In this document: piece after piece, positions 17,137 through 24,493 of the stretch | How positions within the stretch are numbered: the first letter of the stretch is position 1 | Layout: each line of letters opens with the position of its first letter | Assembly (NCBI RefSeq): GCF_030269905.1 | Contig: NZ_BSVC01000006.1 | Span: forward strand, 248,001-312,000 | DNA: 64,000 bases | Direction of reading: 5' to 3' | Source: Pelosinus sp. IPA-1 | GTDB taxonomy: Bacteria > Bacillota > Negativicutes > DSM-13327 | Translations under genes and position numbers: made by a program | The notes under the pieces: model-generated | The model's database searches: none | What the model saw: only the letters and a program-made list of their open reading frames with translations | Told to the model about the DNA's origin: nothing

Positions 17137-17738
17137 TGATCGATAAAAAATATATAATTGTTTCCGTGGCTGTCATAATCGCATTTTTAGCGGGTTTGTT
17201 TGCAGGGGTTAAGTATCTAGCCCCTGCTCTTACAACGACTAACAGCGTATCAAATACAGTCGAGAAACAGCCAATATACATCACTGGGCAGACAGTGAAG
17301 GAAACTGAATTGCAGTATGTTAAAGGCGAAACAGTATATTTACCTGCTCCTGCAAGCAATACGGAACTAGTTACACCAGTTAACAAAGATACACCTGGTG
17401 CAGTAGCAACGAAATTAGATGGGAAGTTCAATATTGGCAAACCTGATTTTGTTTATCAAGTGAATGGGAAAGTTGGTAAATTCACAAAAACAGACGATGA
17501 ACAATATATTTTTGATAAGGGTATGTTAGATTTAAAACAGACAAGTACAATAAAAATACAAGCCGAGATTCCTACTATTGATCTCACACGCCATAACGTA
17601 ATGACAGTTGGTGCAATGTTTACTAAGGGTAAGATTGAACCTGGAGCAGGATACACAGGTAGTATGAGTAAAGTAGGTGCTTACCAACTTGCCGGCAGTC
17701 AATCGGCTGCTTACGTTGGGGCGGGATTTAAGTTTTAA
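17136..17738 (+). CDS. Membrane-anchored protein with barrel-like C-terminal strand
   Basis: 200 residues. An N-terminal membrane helix (residues ~6-28) precedes a periplasm-type region with Val/Thr-rich beta strands. The last ~45 residues alternate Gly and hydrophobics and end AAYVGAGFKF, which is like the final strand of outer membrane barrels with terminal Phe. As the last gene of the lysis region in a diderm host it could help breach the outer membrane; that is inference. A terminator follows. Confidence 0.6.
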   Translation: MIDKKYIIVSVAVIIAFLAGLFAGVKYLAPALTTTNSVSNTVEKQPIYITGQTVKETELQYVKGETVYLPAPASNTELVTPVNKDTPGAVATKLDGKFNIGKPDFVYQVNGKVGKFTKTDDEQYIFDKGMLDLKQTSTIKIQAEIPTIDLTRHNVMTVGAMFTKGKIEPGAGYTGSMSKVGAYQLAGSQSAAYVGAGFKF

Positions 17739-17784
17739 AAGTTCCCAGGGAGGACAATAGAAATGTAGTGATAGTTATCCACAC

Positions 17785-17826
17785 AAAAGCGCCGTCTTAC
17801 CTTAATTGGTAGGATGGCGCTTTTTT
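17785..17826 (+). terminator. Terminator of phage late operon
   Basis: AGCGCCGTCTTACC pairs with GGTAGGATGGCGCT over a short TTAATT loop and is followed by six T. It has the loop core TTACCTTAATTGGTA shared with several other hairpins in this window. Confidence 0.85.
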
Positions 17827-17845
17827 AATTAAAGTATTAGCTATT

Positions 17846-18148
17846 TCATTGATCCGTGCCCCACTGCGTATTACAATGGGGGCAAATGCTATTGTTTTTA
17901 TCTTTTATTACCTTATTACAATGAGAACAGAGAGTGGTGAATTTATAAGCAATTGAAATTATAACTGCAATGAGTCCGAGGATGATAGTTAATATAGGGA
18001 ATTGTCTATAAAGTGCCATGAGAGCAAGTAGACCAGTTGCAATTAATGCCCACTTAATTCCTCCAAGCAACTTGGTTGTAATGTAAAGAATGACTCCAAG
18101 CGTGACCAAGCCAAAAAACGCACCAGCAGCATAGCCAAGTAATTCCAT
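17846..18148 (-). CDS. Membrane protein with C-terminal zinc ribbon
   Basis: 100 residues on the minus strand. The start (ATG at 18148) has GAAAGGAG 8 bases upstream, better than the longer frame to 18220. Two to three hydrophobic helices (AGAFFGLVTLGVILYIT; ALIATGLLALMALY; ILTIILGLIAVIISIAY) are followed by a CSHCNK ... CPHCNTQWG zinc ribbon. It points towards the phage late genes from the other side. Function unknown. Confidence 0.65.
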   Translation of the reverse strand: MELLGYAAGAFFGLVTLGVILYITTKLLGGIKWALIATGLLALMALYRQFPILTIILGLIAVIISIAYKFTTLCSHCNKVIKDKNNSICPHCNTQWGTDQ

Positions 18149-18271
18149 TGTTATTTCTCCTTTCATAAGACAGGGGATTGATAATGTATAATTACCGTAA
18201 ATACCATCATATTCCTGCAAAGAACAAAAAATACAATAAGTAACGGTAAGGGTATGTTTACATATTGTTAT

Positions 18272-18307
18272 ATCCTCCTTACTCTAATTGAGTGGGAGGA
18301 TTTTTTT
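18272..18307 (+). terminator. Hairpin terminator
   Basis: ATCCTCC and GGAGGAT form the outer stem and ACTC/GAGT the inner stem, followed by seven T. It stands alone between two genes. Its inner part resembles the shared hairpin core of the other terminators. Confidence 0.7.
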
Positions 18308-18411
18308 GTTTTTTCATGATGAATTGGTAAAATTCTTATTTAATAGAGGGAAAATCTGTAATAACAGCGTATTTATTATATAATAATTATAGATTAAGGA
18401 TGGTGTTTTTT

Positions 18412-18690
18412 ATGGTCGAAGCTTTTAATATTTCAATTCAACACGATACTAAAATTCATGTTGATAGTCAGGATATTCGTGAATGGTTAAAGCAATCGCT
18501 AAAAGACAAAGATATTGAAGTGATTGGTTATTCAAGTAAGGAAAGTTGTATATTTTCTTATGGTACTATTGTCAACGGGTATATGGAAATTCAAGCCTCT
18601 TTTTCTGTTAGTGCGGAATTTATAAAGGACAACCTTGTTCAAGAAGACGGCGCGCTTAAGGTTGTAAATATTGCTAAGAAATCATTGTAA
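18412..18690 (+). CDS. Hypothetical protein
   Basis: 92 residues from ATG 18412, with AAGGATGG upstream (ATG 18400 is an alternative). A mixed alpha/beta small protein with ISIQHDTKIHVDSQDIREWL and one Cys. It has its own promoter-like AT-rich upstream region and a weak hairpin after it, so it seems to be a single gene. I do not recognise it. Confidence 0.55.
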   Translation: MVEAFNISIQHDTKIHVDSQDIREWLKQSLKDKDIEVIGYSSKESCIFSYGTIVNGYMEIQASFSVSAEFIKDNLVQEDGALKVVNIAKKSL

Positions 18691-18693
18691 GCA

Positions 18694-18728
18694 AAAGACG
18701 TCTACCTAAAAATGGTGGGCGGCTTTTT
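18694..18728 (+). terminator. Weak hairpin terminator
   Basis: An imperfect stem, AAGACGTCTACC against GGTGGGCGGCTT, with a short T run. It belongs to the same hairpin family as the terminator at 17785. Confidence 0.5.
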
Positions 18729-18801
18729 GTTTCGTTAAAAGTATTTTTAAAATGTTGGATGCCATTAAGTATCCAAATAATATAATAAGTAGGTGTTATT
18801 T

Positions 18802-19281
18802 TTGGAAGAATTGATTGCTTCAATAGAAAAATCTCTAGACAGTAAAAATTGGTATGCAGCATTAGCTGTAGCGCTAATTTTGCCGGACATTTGCGGGAAA
18901 AATGACAATCCTAAAAAAAGTTCTAGTGAAAGATATAAATTATGGTTCGATACATATGTTAAGCGTTGTTATATGATACAGGAAAGCATTGGGTCGGCAA
19001 GTATTTCCGGTGGTGATTGTTATGCTATTAGATGCGCGCTGTTGCATGAATTTAGCGAAGATTTATCAAGTCATAAAGCAAGGCAAATTTTGGCTAAATA
19101 TAAATTCTGCAGTCCCAATGCTAACTTTTCTTATTCGTTCAAAATAAAAGAATCCGGTTGTGAGATAGCGATAAGAGTAGATGAATTTTGTAATAATATA
19201 TGCATGGGCGTAAGAAAATGGATAGAAGAATCTAAAAGTAAAATGAGTGAAAATCAACAGTTTGTTAAAATTCATGAGTAA
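18802..19281 (+). CDS. Conserved hypothetical protein (LPDICG/DCYAIRCALLHE type)
   Basis: 159 residues. TTG 18802 after AGTAGGTG is the preferred start; GTG 18793 is possible. Conserved-looking blocks are KNWYAALAVALILPDICGK, SERYKLWFDTYV and GGDCYAIRCALLHEFSEDL. I recall this pattern from a widespread bacterial family of unknown function; the mainly helical fold and the R-x4-H motif might suggest a HEPN-like domain, but this is a guess. Confidence 0.6.
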   Translation: MEELIASIEKSLDSKNWYAALAVALILPDICGKNDNPKKSSSERYKLWFDTYVKRCYMIQESIGSASISGGDCYAIRCALLHEFSEDLSSHKARQILAKYKFCSPNANFSYSFKIKESGCEIAIRVDEFCNNICMGVRKWIEESKSKMSENQQFVKIHE

Positions 19282-19358
19282 TCAAGTATAGCTTTCGCCA
19301 TAAATTTCATATTTACACAATCGAACAAATGTTCTAAAATGCATTTAAGAGGTGTAAT

Positions 19359-19598
19359 ATGAACAATTACAAAGTTTTCGTAGAAGTAACAGCAAGGCAT
19401 GATTTACAAGGGAATATTCGCCCATTATCAATAAAATGGGAAGATGGGCGGGTATTTGAAGTTGATCGGCTCCTAGATGTTCGCCAAGCAGCATCATTAA
19501 AAGCTGGTGGTATGGGAACGCGGTATACTTGCAGGATATGTAATAAGCAGGTTTATTTGTTTTGTGATCAAGGGAAATGGTTCATGGAACGGAAATAG
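19359..19598 (+). CDS. Conserved small protein with CxxC, DRLLDVRQAASLKAGG motif
   Basis: 79 residues with good GAGGTG site. The sequence follows a pattern common in Firmicutes: a beta start (KVFVEVTARHD), WEDGRVFEVDRLLDVR, ASLKAGGMGTRYTCRI, then CNKQVYLFCDQGKWF. CRIC and the later Cys could bind metal. Function unknown. Its terminator is shared with the convergent Ku gene. Confidence 0.7.
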   Translation: MNNYKVFVEVTARHDLQGNIRPLSIKWEDGRVFEVDRLLDVRQAASLKAGGMGTRYTCRICNKQVYLFCDQGKWFMERK

Positions 19599-19600
19599 GA

Positions 19601-19627
19601 AAACTCCCTATAAGTTAGGGAGTTTTT
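19601..19627. terminator. Bidirectional terminator between small gene and ku
   Basis: AAACTCCCTA pairs perfectly with TAGGGAGTTT over a 5-base loop, with T runs readable on both strands (seven T on plus). Confidence 0.85.
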
Positions 19628-20437
19628 TTATGCTGGCTTTTTAGATTTTCTAGGTGCTTTTTTCTTATTTTCAGCTTTTACAGCATCCATACTAGCTTGT
19701 AGTGCCGACATTAAGTCTAGGTATCTAGGTGTAGGATCGGCAGACTTGATAAATTCTTCATTACCAGCCTTATCTTCAATCATTTTGATAACCTGTTTTT
19801 GGTACTCATTCTCATATTTAGTCGGATCGAATTCTGTTATTAAGGTATCAATTAGCGTCCTAGCCATACCTAATTCTTTATCGGATAGTTGTACATCCGT
19901 AGGAAGGTAAGAATCGAGTTCCTTTGCAGGGACAATTTCATCCGCAAAACGCATTGTTGATAGTGTGATAATTTGGTCAGTTGGTCGTATTGCTGCTAAA
20001 TATTCCTTATTACGGAGTACGAATTTAGCAATACCTACTACATTGGCTTCAGTCATTCCCTTCAGCAGTAGGGCATAAGCTTTCCCAGCTCCTTGATCGG
20101 GTACCAGGTAATATGAGCTGTCATAATACCGATTGTCGATTTCAGTAAGTTTTACAAAATCAGATATTTCGATTATGCGACTAGCTTTAGGGGATATGGC
20201 CTCTAAATCACTTTCTGAAATAATAACGTAACGGTCAGGGGATACCTCGTAACCTTTAACGATCTCACTCATTGGTACTTCCGCGCCATCGCCAGCAACT
20301 TTTTTGTATTGTATTCTGCTAAAGTCACTTTTTCGTAGCTGATTAAAACTAATAGCCTTGGAGCGGGTAGCCTTATACAAAGTTACTGGTACATTAACGA
20401 GTCCAAACGAAAGCATACCTTTCCACATTGATTTCAT
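19628..20437 (-). CDS. ku: Ku protein, non-homologous end joining
   Basis: 269 residues, the usual size of bacterial Ku. It begins MKSMWKGMLSFGLVNVPVTLYKATR and contains DRYVIISESDLEAISPKASR and MRFADEIVPAKEL, all standard. The C-terminal tail is Lys-rich (KKKAPRKSKKPA). A Ku homodimer forms a ring on broken DNA ends and recruits LigD. No ligD lies next to it here. Its place between phage late genes and a repressor-type region is unusual. The start follows GAAAGGAG. A symmetric 8-1-8 palindrome lies upstream. Confidence 0.93.
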   Translation of the reverse strand: MKSMWKGMLSFGLVNVPVTLYKATRSKAISFNQLRKSDFSRIQYKKVAGDGAEVPMSEIVKGYEVSPDRYVIISESDLEAISPKASRIIEISDFVKLTEIDNRYYDSSYYLVPDQGAGKAYALLLKGMTEANVVGIAKFVLRNKEYLAAIRPTDQIITLSTMRFADEIVPAKELDSYLPTDVQLSDKELGMARTLIDTLITEFDPTKYENEYQKQVIKMIEDKAGNEEFIKSADPTPRYLDLMSALQASMDAVKAENKKKAPRKSKKPA

Positions 20438-20467
20438 AATCCCACTCCTTTCTATAAATTAGTTTAC

Positions 20468-20484
20468 ATAATAATGATTATTAT
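20468..20484. promoter_or_regulatory. Perfect 8-1-8 palindrome upstream of ku (Fur/PerR-like)
   Basis: ATAATAAT-G-ATTATTAT is perfectly symmetric and resembles the 7-1-7 boxes of the Fur/PerR family. It lies about 30 bases upstream of the ku start and overlaps a possible -10 on the minus strand. Which regulator binds is not known. Confidence 0.5.
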
Positions 20485-20523
20485 ATCATAGAAGGTGGGT
20501 ATAATCATGGGGTAAATAATAGA

Positions 20524-20557
20524 AGAGTCGCCTACCTAATTGGTGGACGACTCTTTT
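20524..20557. terminator. Hairpin overlapping the 3' end of a membrane protein gene
   Basis: AGAGTCGCCTACC and GGTGGACGACTCT flank TAATT; six T follow on plus. Same core as the hairpin at 17785. Confidence 0.65.
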
Positions 20558-21030
20558 TTGCGAAATGATATTCTATATTCCTGCTTTTTCTCAAGTAAGT
20601 TACTAAAGTTCAGTAATTGTATTTTTACAAGGAAGAGAAAACTCTTCTTCTTTTTATTGTTTTTCTTTACTTCTGCGTATTCTAGGATATCAATTTTCCC
20701 TAGTCGTTCTTGGTGTTGCATTTGTCTTATGATTGTATCGTGTGTTTCAGTGGTGTAAATTGTATCTTTTTTAAGACCTTTTAAAAGTTTTTTGAGTTGA
20801 TTAATAAAAAAACGTTCTCGACCCGTAAATAAGATAAATGGAATCGCTAAGATTGTAGGATACGTACCGATAAAGTTAGGTTTATTCTCTATTGAATATT
20901 TTCTTGTAACAACAAAAATCAAGCTTTTTCTGTTATAGCATAGGGAGTAAAGGAGTTCGAGAGCAGTAAGCAAAATAAGGATTATTTGCCAAAAGCTTAA
21001 ACCATCAATAAAAATAGCTAATTCGTACAT
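20536..21030 (-). CDS. Hypothetical membrane protein
   Basis: 164 residues from ATG at 21030 with GGGGGC upstream; earlier in-frame starts overlap the HTH gene. An N-terminal hydrophobic helix (FWQIILILLTALELLYSL), a second at TILAIPFILFTG, then a basic, Lys-rich C-terminal part. It is transcribed with the HTH gene upstream. Function unknown. Confidence 0.55.
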   Translation of the reverse strand: MYELAIFIDGLSFWQIILILLTALELLYSLCYNRKSLIFVVTRKYSIENKPNFIGTYPTILAIPFILFTGRERFFINQLKKLLKGLKKDTIYTTETHDTIIRQMQHQERLGKIDILEYAEVKKNNKKKKSFLFLVKIQLLNFSNLLEKKQEYRISFRKKESSTN

Positions 21031-21049
21031 AAATGCCCCCATATGATAA

Positions 21050-21298
21050 TTACTTTTCCTTTTTACGCCACTCGATTTCATAACCAAGCACATTTGCAAT
21101 ACGGAGTACCTTCCAGAATGGAATATTACCTTGCTTTAGCTGCCTTGTTACGGTCTGTGGTGTATCTACAGTACCGTATTTTTCATTTAATTGACGAATC
21201 GTATCAGATACATTTGACCCTGCACCAGCTATGTATTTCTTTATTTCAAATTCAATCTCTCGCGCTTCTTCTTCGGGAACTGAATCCATTTTAGGCAT
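21050..21298 (-). CDS. HTH-type repressor-like protein
   Basis: 82 residues from ATG at 21298 (AGGAGG 7 bases upstream). The C-terminal half reads as a helix-turn-helix: ETIRQL-like recognition region NEKYGTVDTPQTVTRQLKQGN then FWKVLRIANVLGYEIEW, typical of XRE-type proteins. It is divergent from the gene at 21444 over an AT-rich region with repeated motifs, so it probably controls both promoters. Confidence 0.7.
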   Translation of the reverse strand: MPKMDSVPEEEAREIEFEIKKYIAGAGSNVSDTIRQLNEKYGTVDTPQTVTRQLKQGNIPFWKVLRIANVLGYEIEWRKKEK

Positions 21299-21329
21299 AA
21301 ACATCCCTCCTGTGAATAGAATAACAAAT

Positions 21330-21420
21330 TTAATTAACTTTGTAAATAATTTTATTAAAGATGATTAAAACATTATTGACTTTATAATTAACTTAGATTA
21401 TAATTTAATTAAAGATGATA
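21330..21420. promoter_or_regulatory. Divergent operator region with repeated motifs
   Basis: ATTAAAGATGAT occurs at 21354 and again at 21408, and AATTAACTT at 21332 and 21386, between the HTH gene and the divergent gene. Spacing of both pairs is 54 bases. They flank and overlap the promoter at 21376 and are good candidates for repressor sites. Confidence 0.6.
21376..21404 (+). promoter_or_regulatory. Sigma-A promoter for gene at 21444
   Basis: TTGACT, 17 bases, then TATAAT. The -10 lies 40 bases before the start codon. Confidence 0.8.
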
Positions 21421-21443
21421 ATAAGAACACGGAGGCGCTAATC

Positions 21444-21713
21444 ATGTTAAAATGCTATACACCGGAAATGGGCGAAAAGGAGCCAACAACTATAGAAATT
21501 AGAAAACGTGGTAATCTAGCATTAATCAAAACAGTTCCTATTGAAATATCAGCTATGAGAGGCCATTATGGTGGATGGTATGTAAGGACTAAACAACAAC
21601 TCAAAGGGCGCGGCATCCGGCAAACTGGCGAAGGAACTTACCGTATTACTGATTTGGCATTTGAAAAGCTACAAGCCGCCAATGATATAAAAATGAGATG
21701 TTTACTCGATTAG
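21444..21713 (+). CDS. Hypothetical phage-type small protein
   Basis: 89 residues, first gene of the operon divergent from the HTH gene, with GGAGGCGC upstream. Alternating strands and charged residues with the centre HYGGWYVRTKQQLKGRGIRQ. Basic and perhaps nucleic-acid binding, but no known family. Confidence 0.55.
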   Translation: MLKCYTPEMGEKEPTTIEIRKRGNLALIKTVPIEISAMRGHYGGWYVRTKQQLKGRGIRQTGEGTYRITDLAFEKLQAANDIKMRCLLD

Positions 21714-21788
21714 ATCAGAGTGACAGCCTTTGGGCTGGTAATGCGGCAAGCGGGGTCACAAGCCCGCAATGAGGAGGAATTGAGAAAT

Positions 21789-22070
21789 ATGACAAAGACA
21801 GAATTAGAAATTATTACTGAAATCTTAGAGGAATACGCTGTAGCACATGGATATTATCATGCAGCTGCAAACGCTGATATAGCAAAGTTACAGGAGGGAA
21901 CCGAGAATATAAATTCCATGAAATCAATGGGAAGCCAGACTGTTGTAATTGTTGATTTAATGGAGAGATTAGGAATTAATAATGCAAAACAATTAAGGGC
22001 TGAATTTACAAGAAAAGGCTATGAACGGTATTCAAAAAATCAAAGCACAGGCACAGAGGAACAGGCTTAA
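21789..22070 (+). CDS. Hypothetical helical protein
   Basis: 93 residues from ATG 21789, with GAGGAGGAATTG upstream; an earlier in-frame start at 21720 lacks a site. Mostly helical with VVIVDLMERLGINNAKQLRAE. The last codons and the stop lie in a hairpin (22059-22083). Function unknown. Confidence 0.55.
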   Translation: MTKTELEIITEILEEYAVAHGYYHAAANADIAKLQEGTENINSMKSMGSQTVVIVDLMERLGINNAKQLRAEFTRKGYERYSKNQSTGTEEQA

Positions 22071-22083
22071 CCGCCTGTTCTAA
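22059..22083 (+). terminator. Hairpin at the 3' end of the 93-residue gene
   Basis: GAACAGGC and GCCTGTTC pair perfectly over TTAACC, followed by TAATTTT. It may be a weak terminator or attenuator before the next small gene. Confidence 0.6.
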
Positions 22084-22102
22084 TTTTAAGGGAGTGTTGA
22101 AA

Positions 22103-22267
22103 ATGACCAACTCCGTTAAAATATGTAAAGCTAATTATAAAGATAATTGCCATAACTGCCCGTTACGTCCTTCATGTTGTCGACCAGTAGGACCAGGAAG
22201 AGAGGCATACGATGAATGGGTTTTAGAAAAAGAGAATTTAGCAGATAAAATTTTAGCCGTCAACTAA
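22103..22267 (+). CDS. 54-residue Cys-containing small protein
   Basis: ATG 22103 follows GGGAGTGTTGAAA. The protein has Cys at 8, 16, 19, 25 and 26 (DNCHNCPLRPSCC), a likely metal site, followed by a charged helix with DEWVLEKENLADKIL. It belongs to the same phage-type operon. Function unknown. Confidence 0.6.
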   Translation: MTNSVKICKANYKDNCHNCPLRPSCCRPVGPGREAYDEWVLEKENLADKILAVN

Positions 22268-22302
22268 GGCGGTTTTTCTTTGTAAAATAATACAATACTT
22301 TA

Positions 22303-22331
22303 TTGACGATACGTATTATACGTGTTATAAT
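22303..22331 (+). promoter_or_regulatory. hicAB promoter with palindromic operator
   Basis: TTGACG, 17 bases, TATAAT. Between the boxes lies the perfect palindrome ACGTAT-T-ATACGT (22311-22323). HicB antitoxins repress their own operon through such sites, so this is the likely HicB operator. Confidence 0.8.
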
Positions 22332-22365
22332 ATAAATGTGGTAAGGGAATAGGGGGATTCAGAAA

Positions 22366-22554
22366 ATGCCAATGACGCCGAGGGAAATGGTTAAATTGCT
22401 TGAAAAGAATGGTTTTGACTTAATAGGAAGTAATGGCTCTCATAGAAAATATTTTAACAAGCAAACTAATAAAACAACAATTGTTCCTTATCACAATAAA
22501 GAACTAAAAAAAGGTACAGAGCAAAAAATATTAAAAGATGCAGGGTTAAAATAG
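22366..22554 (+). CDS. hicA: HicA mRNA interferase toxin
   Basis: 62 residues, normal for HicA. It has a double-stranded-RNA-binding-like fold with the conserved Gly-Ser-His (GSNGSHRKYF, His 26 catalytic) and VPYHNKELKKGT. HicA cleaves mRNA when not bound by HicB. It is followed 25 bases later by hicB in one transcript. Confidence 0.93.
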   Translation: MPMTPREMVKLLEKNGFDLIGSNGSHRKYFNKQTNKTTIVPYHNKELKKGTEQKILKDAGLK

Positions 22555-22579
22555 ACCCTGCATCTTAGGAGGGTTATAT

Positions 22580-22984
22580 ATGGCAAAACATTTTTATCCT
22601 GCGGTTTTTCATCAAGAAGATGTGGGTTATTCAGTGTTTTTCCCAGATTTAGAAGGATGCAATACAGAGGGGGATACTTTAGAAGAAGCTTATGAAATGG
22701 CTTTTAATGCATTAGGTTTATACTTAGAGGGTATTTCAGAGTCTAAATATCCTGCAAAAACAAACCCCAAAGATATCAAATTAGAAGAAAATGAATTTGT
22801 GGCAATCATTGAATTTGACTTGTTATCTTATAAGAAAAAGAATGATACAAAAGCTGTTAAGAAGACATTAACCATTCCATCATGGCTAAATGAATTAGCA
22901 GAAGAAAATCATGTTAACTTTTCAGGGGTATTACAAACAGCCTTAAAGGAACATTTAGGGTTAAATTCTGATAGCCGACAGTAA
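22580..22984 (+). CDS. hicB: HicB antitoxin
   Basis: 134 residues. The N-terminal partial RNase H-like fold has FHQEDVGYSVFFPDLEGCNTEGDTLEEA, the HicB signature; the C-terminal part (TLTIPSWLNELAEENHVNFSGVLQTAL) is a ribbon-helix-helix DNA-binding domain. It neutralises HicA and probably binds the operator at 22311. AGGAGG precedes the start. Confidence 0.93.
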   Translation: MAKHFYPAVFHQEDVGYSVFFPDLEGCNTEGDTLEEAYEMAFNALGLYLEGISESKYPAKTNPKDIKLEENEFVAIIEFDLLSYKKKNDTKAVKKTLTIPSWLNELAEENHVNFSGVLQTALKEHLGLNSDSRQ

Positions 22985-23088
22985 AGGATATGAAGATAAT
23001 TAATGAAGATTGTATAAAGTAGCCGCTAATTTAGGGAAATGCCAAATGACACATTGTATTTAAAATCTGATGTATTAACGCGACTAGA

Positions 23089-23111
23089 ACCGTCCAAATA
23101 GGACGGTTTTT
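23089..23111 (+). terminator. Terminator after hicAB
   Basis: ACCGTCC pairs perfectly with GGACGGT over AAATA, followed by TTTTT. The stretch 22985-23088 before it shows no gene. Confidence 0.8.
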
Positions 23112-23167
23112 AGGTGAGTAATAGATGGTTAATTGCTTGGGGTGTTCCTTTATTTACATAGTTATAT

Positions 23168-23530
23168 TTGTCATGTTTATTTACCTATGCTATGAACAAG
23201 CCTTGGTCAATCGGGCAATTTGCGAGTCATGGCTGTATTCGTATGCGGAATAAGGATGTGGAAGAATTATTTGAGTGGGTCCCAATTAATACCCCTGTGC
23301 GTATTGAGGGGCGTAAAATAAAGGTGGAGCGCACTTTGAAATTTCAGATGTCCGGTTCTGATGTTGCTTTACTGCAAATGAAATTAAAAGAGATCGGTTA
23401 CTTTAACGGACGGGCAGATGGAATCTTTGGAAGCATTACGAAACAGGCCATTGAAACCTATCAAACAGAACATAATATGGAAGTTACGGGTATAGTAACG
23501 AAGCAAATGGCAGAGATATTAGGCATTTAA
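23168..23530 (+). pseudogene. 5'-truncated L,D-transpeptidase with peptidoglycan-binding domain
   Basis: The frame holds only the end of a YkuD-type catalytic domain: [29 protein letters not shown] with catalytic His 21 and Cys 23 in the SHGCIR motif, then a peptidoglycan-binding domain (residues ~60-120). Intact enzymes have ~100 residues more before this point. Homology begins abruptly at about 23,190, and the DNA before it does not resemble the missing part. A promoter and binding site are lacking. The break may mark the end of an insertion such as the prophage. Confidence 0.7.
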
Positions 23531-23541
23531 AACCTTGTTTT

Positions 23542-23570
23542 TTGACTAATTGCCAAAAATATAGTATAAT
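23542..23570 (+). promoter_or_regulatory. Sigma-A promoter of the riboswitch transcript
   Basis: TTGACT, 17 bases, TATAAT; transcription would start just before the riboswitch. Confidence 0.8.
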
Positions 23571-23576
23571 CTCTAC

Positions 23577-23745
23577 AATGCCGAATCCATAACAGGTACG
23601 GGGGAACCAATAAATATACAGGGGATAATCCGCAAATGCGGAGGGGCGCGTTCTCAATTCTCTCTTTTCCCTATCCCGACAGCTAACCCCGGAGGCTGAC
23701 GAATTCTGAGCAAATAGTTATGAATTAACTATCTCAGGGTCGTTT
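23577..23745 (+). ncRNA. c-di-AMP riboswitch (ydaO/yuaA type)
   Basis: The leader has the recognisable blocks of the ydaO/yuaA class: GCCGAATCC near its start, CAGGTACGGGGGAACCAA, GGGGATAATCCGC, and near the 3' end CCCGACAGCTAACCCCGGAG followed by GCTGACG. This class senses c-di-AMP and turns off genes of cell-wall hydrolysis and potassium transport. Here it lies between a sigma-A promoter and a cell-wall hydrolase gene, a classic target. Recognised from memory of the consensus. Confidence 0.85.
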
Positions 23746-23763
23746 AAAAGAGAGGTGGACAAA

Positions 23764-24354
23764 TTGAAAAAATTCCATGTATTAGCAGCATTGATTTTTT
23801 GTATGCTGCTGAGTAGCGTTGTCGCTTTTGCCGCACCAGGGGACAAGCTTATTAAGCTAGGTATGCGCGGTGAAGATGTACAAATGGTGCAAAAATCACT
23901 TTTAGAAAAAGGTTTCTACGTCGGTGAGATTGATGGTGTTTTTGGTAACGCAACACTAAAGGCAATAAGAGATTTTCAAATTAGCAATGGATTAGTAGCA
24001 GACGGAGTTGTTGGTAAGGAGACCTTAATGTATTTAGGGCGTCCTGGTAGCGCTGAAGGTAACCCAAGCAGATTTGGCAGATCACTTACTATGAGTGCAT
24101 CCGGCTATAGTGCTTATGATGATGGAAACTCTAATCATACATATGGCGGTAATTTAGTTCGTAAAGGAATTGTAGCAGTTGATCCAGGGGTCATTCCCCT
24201 TGGAACCAGGTTATTTATACCCGGTTATGGCTACGCAATAGCAGATGATATTGGCGGCGCCATAAGAGGAGATAAGATCGATTTAGCATTTGATAGTCAT
24301 GGGGAAGCCATGCAGTTTGGTAGACAACGGGTAACAGTATACATCATAGATTAG
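23764..24354 (+). CDS. Secreted cell-wall hydrolase: PG-binding domain plus 3D domain
   Basis: 196 residues from TTG 23764 (AGAGAGGTGG upstream); GTG 23755 is possible but lies within the binding site. A signal peptide (residues ~1-23, ends VAFA) is followed by a peptidoglycan-binding domain (LGMRGEDVQMVQKSLLEKGF) and a C-terminal 3D domain with the Asp set in VAVDPGVIPLGTRLFIPG, IADDIGGAIRGDKIDLAFDS. 3D domains act as lytic transglycosylase-like enzymes. Controlled by the c-di-AMP riboswitch upstream. Confidence 0.88.
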   Translation: MKKFHVLAALIFCMLLSSVVAFAAPGDKLIKLGMRGEDVQMVQKSLLEKGFYVGEIDGVFGNATLKAIRDFQISNGLVADGVVGKETLMYLGRPGSAEGNPSRFGRSLTMSASGYSAYDDGNSNHTYGGNLVRKGIVAVDPGVIPLGTRLFIPGYGYAIADDIGGAIRGDKIDLAFDSHGEAMQFGRQRVTVYIID

Positions 24355-24378
24355 CAGGCGGTTGCCTGCTCCTTTTTT
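24353..24378 (+). terminator. Terminator of the cell-wall hydrolase gene
   Basis: AGCAGGC and GCCTGCT pair perfectly over GGTT, then CC and eight T. Confidence 0.88.
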
Positions 24379-24493
24379 TTGCGTAAAATTTTTATTATTA
24401 TATCAGATAGCTTGTATAGAAAGATATATCAAATAGGATACTACCTTTATAAAGAATAGAGAAAATACGGTTTCTCATTGAGGAGTGTAAGAT

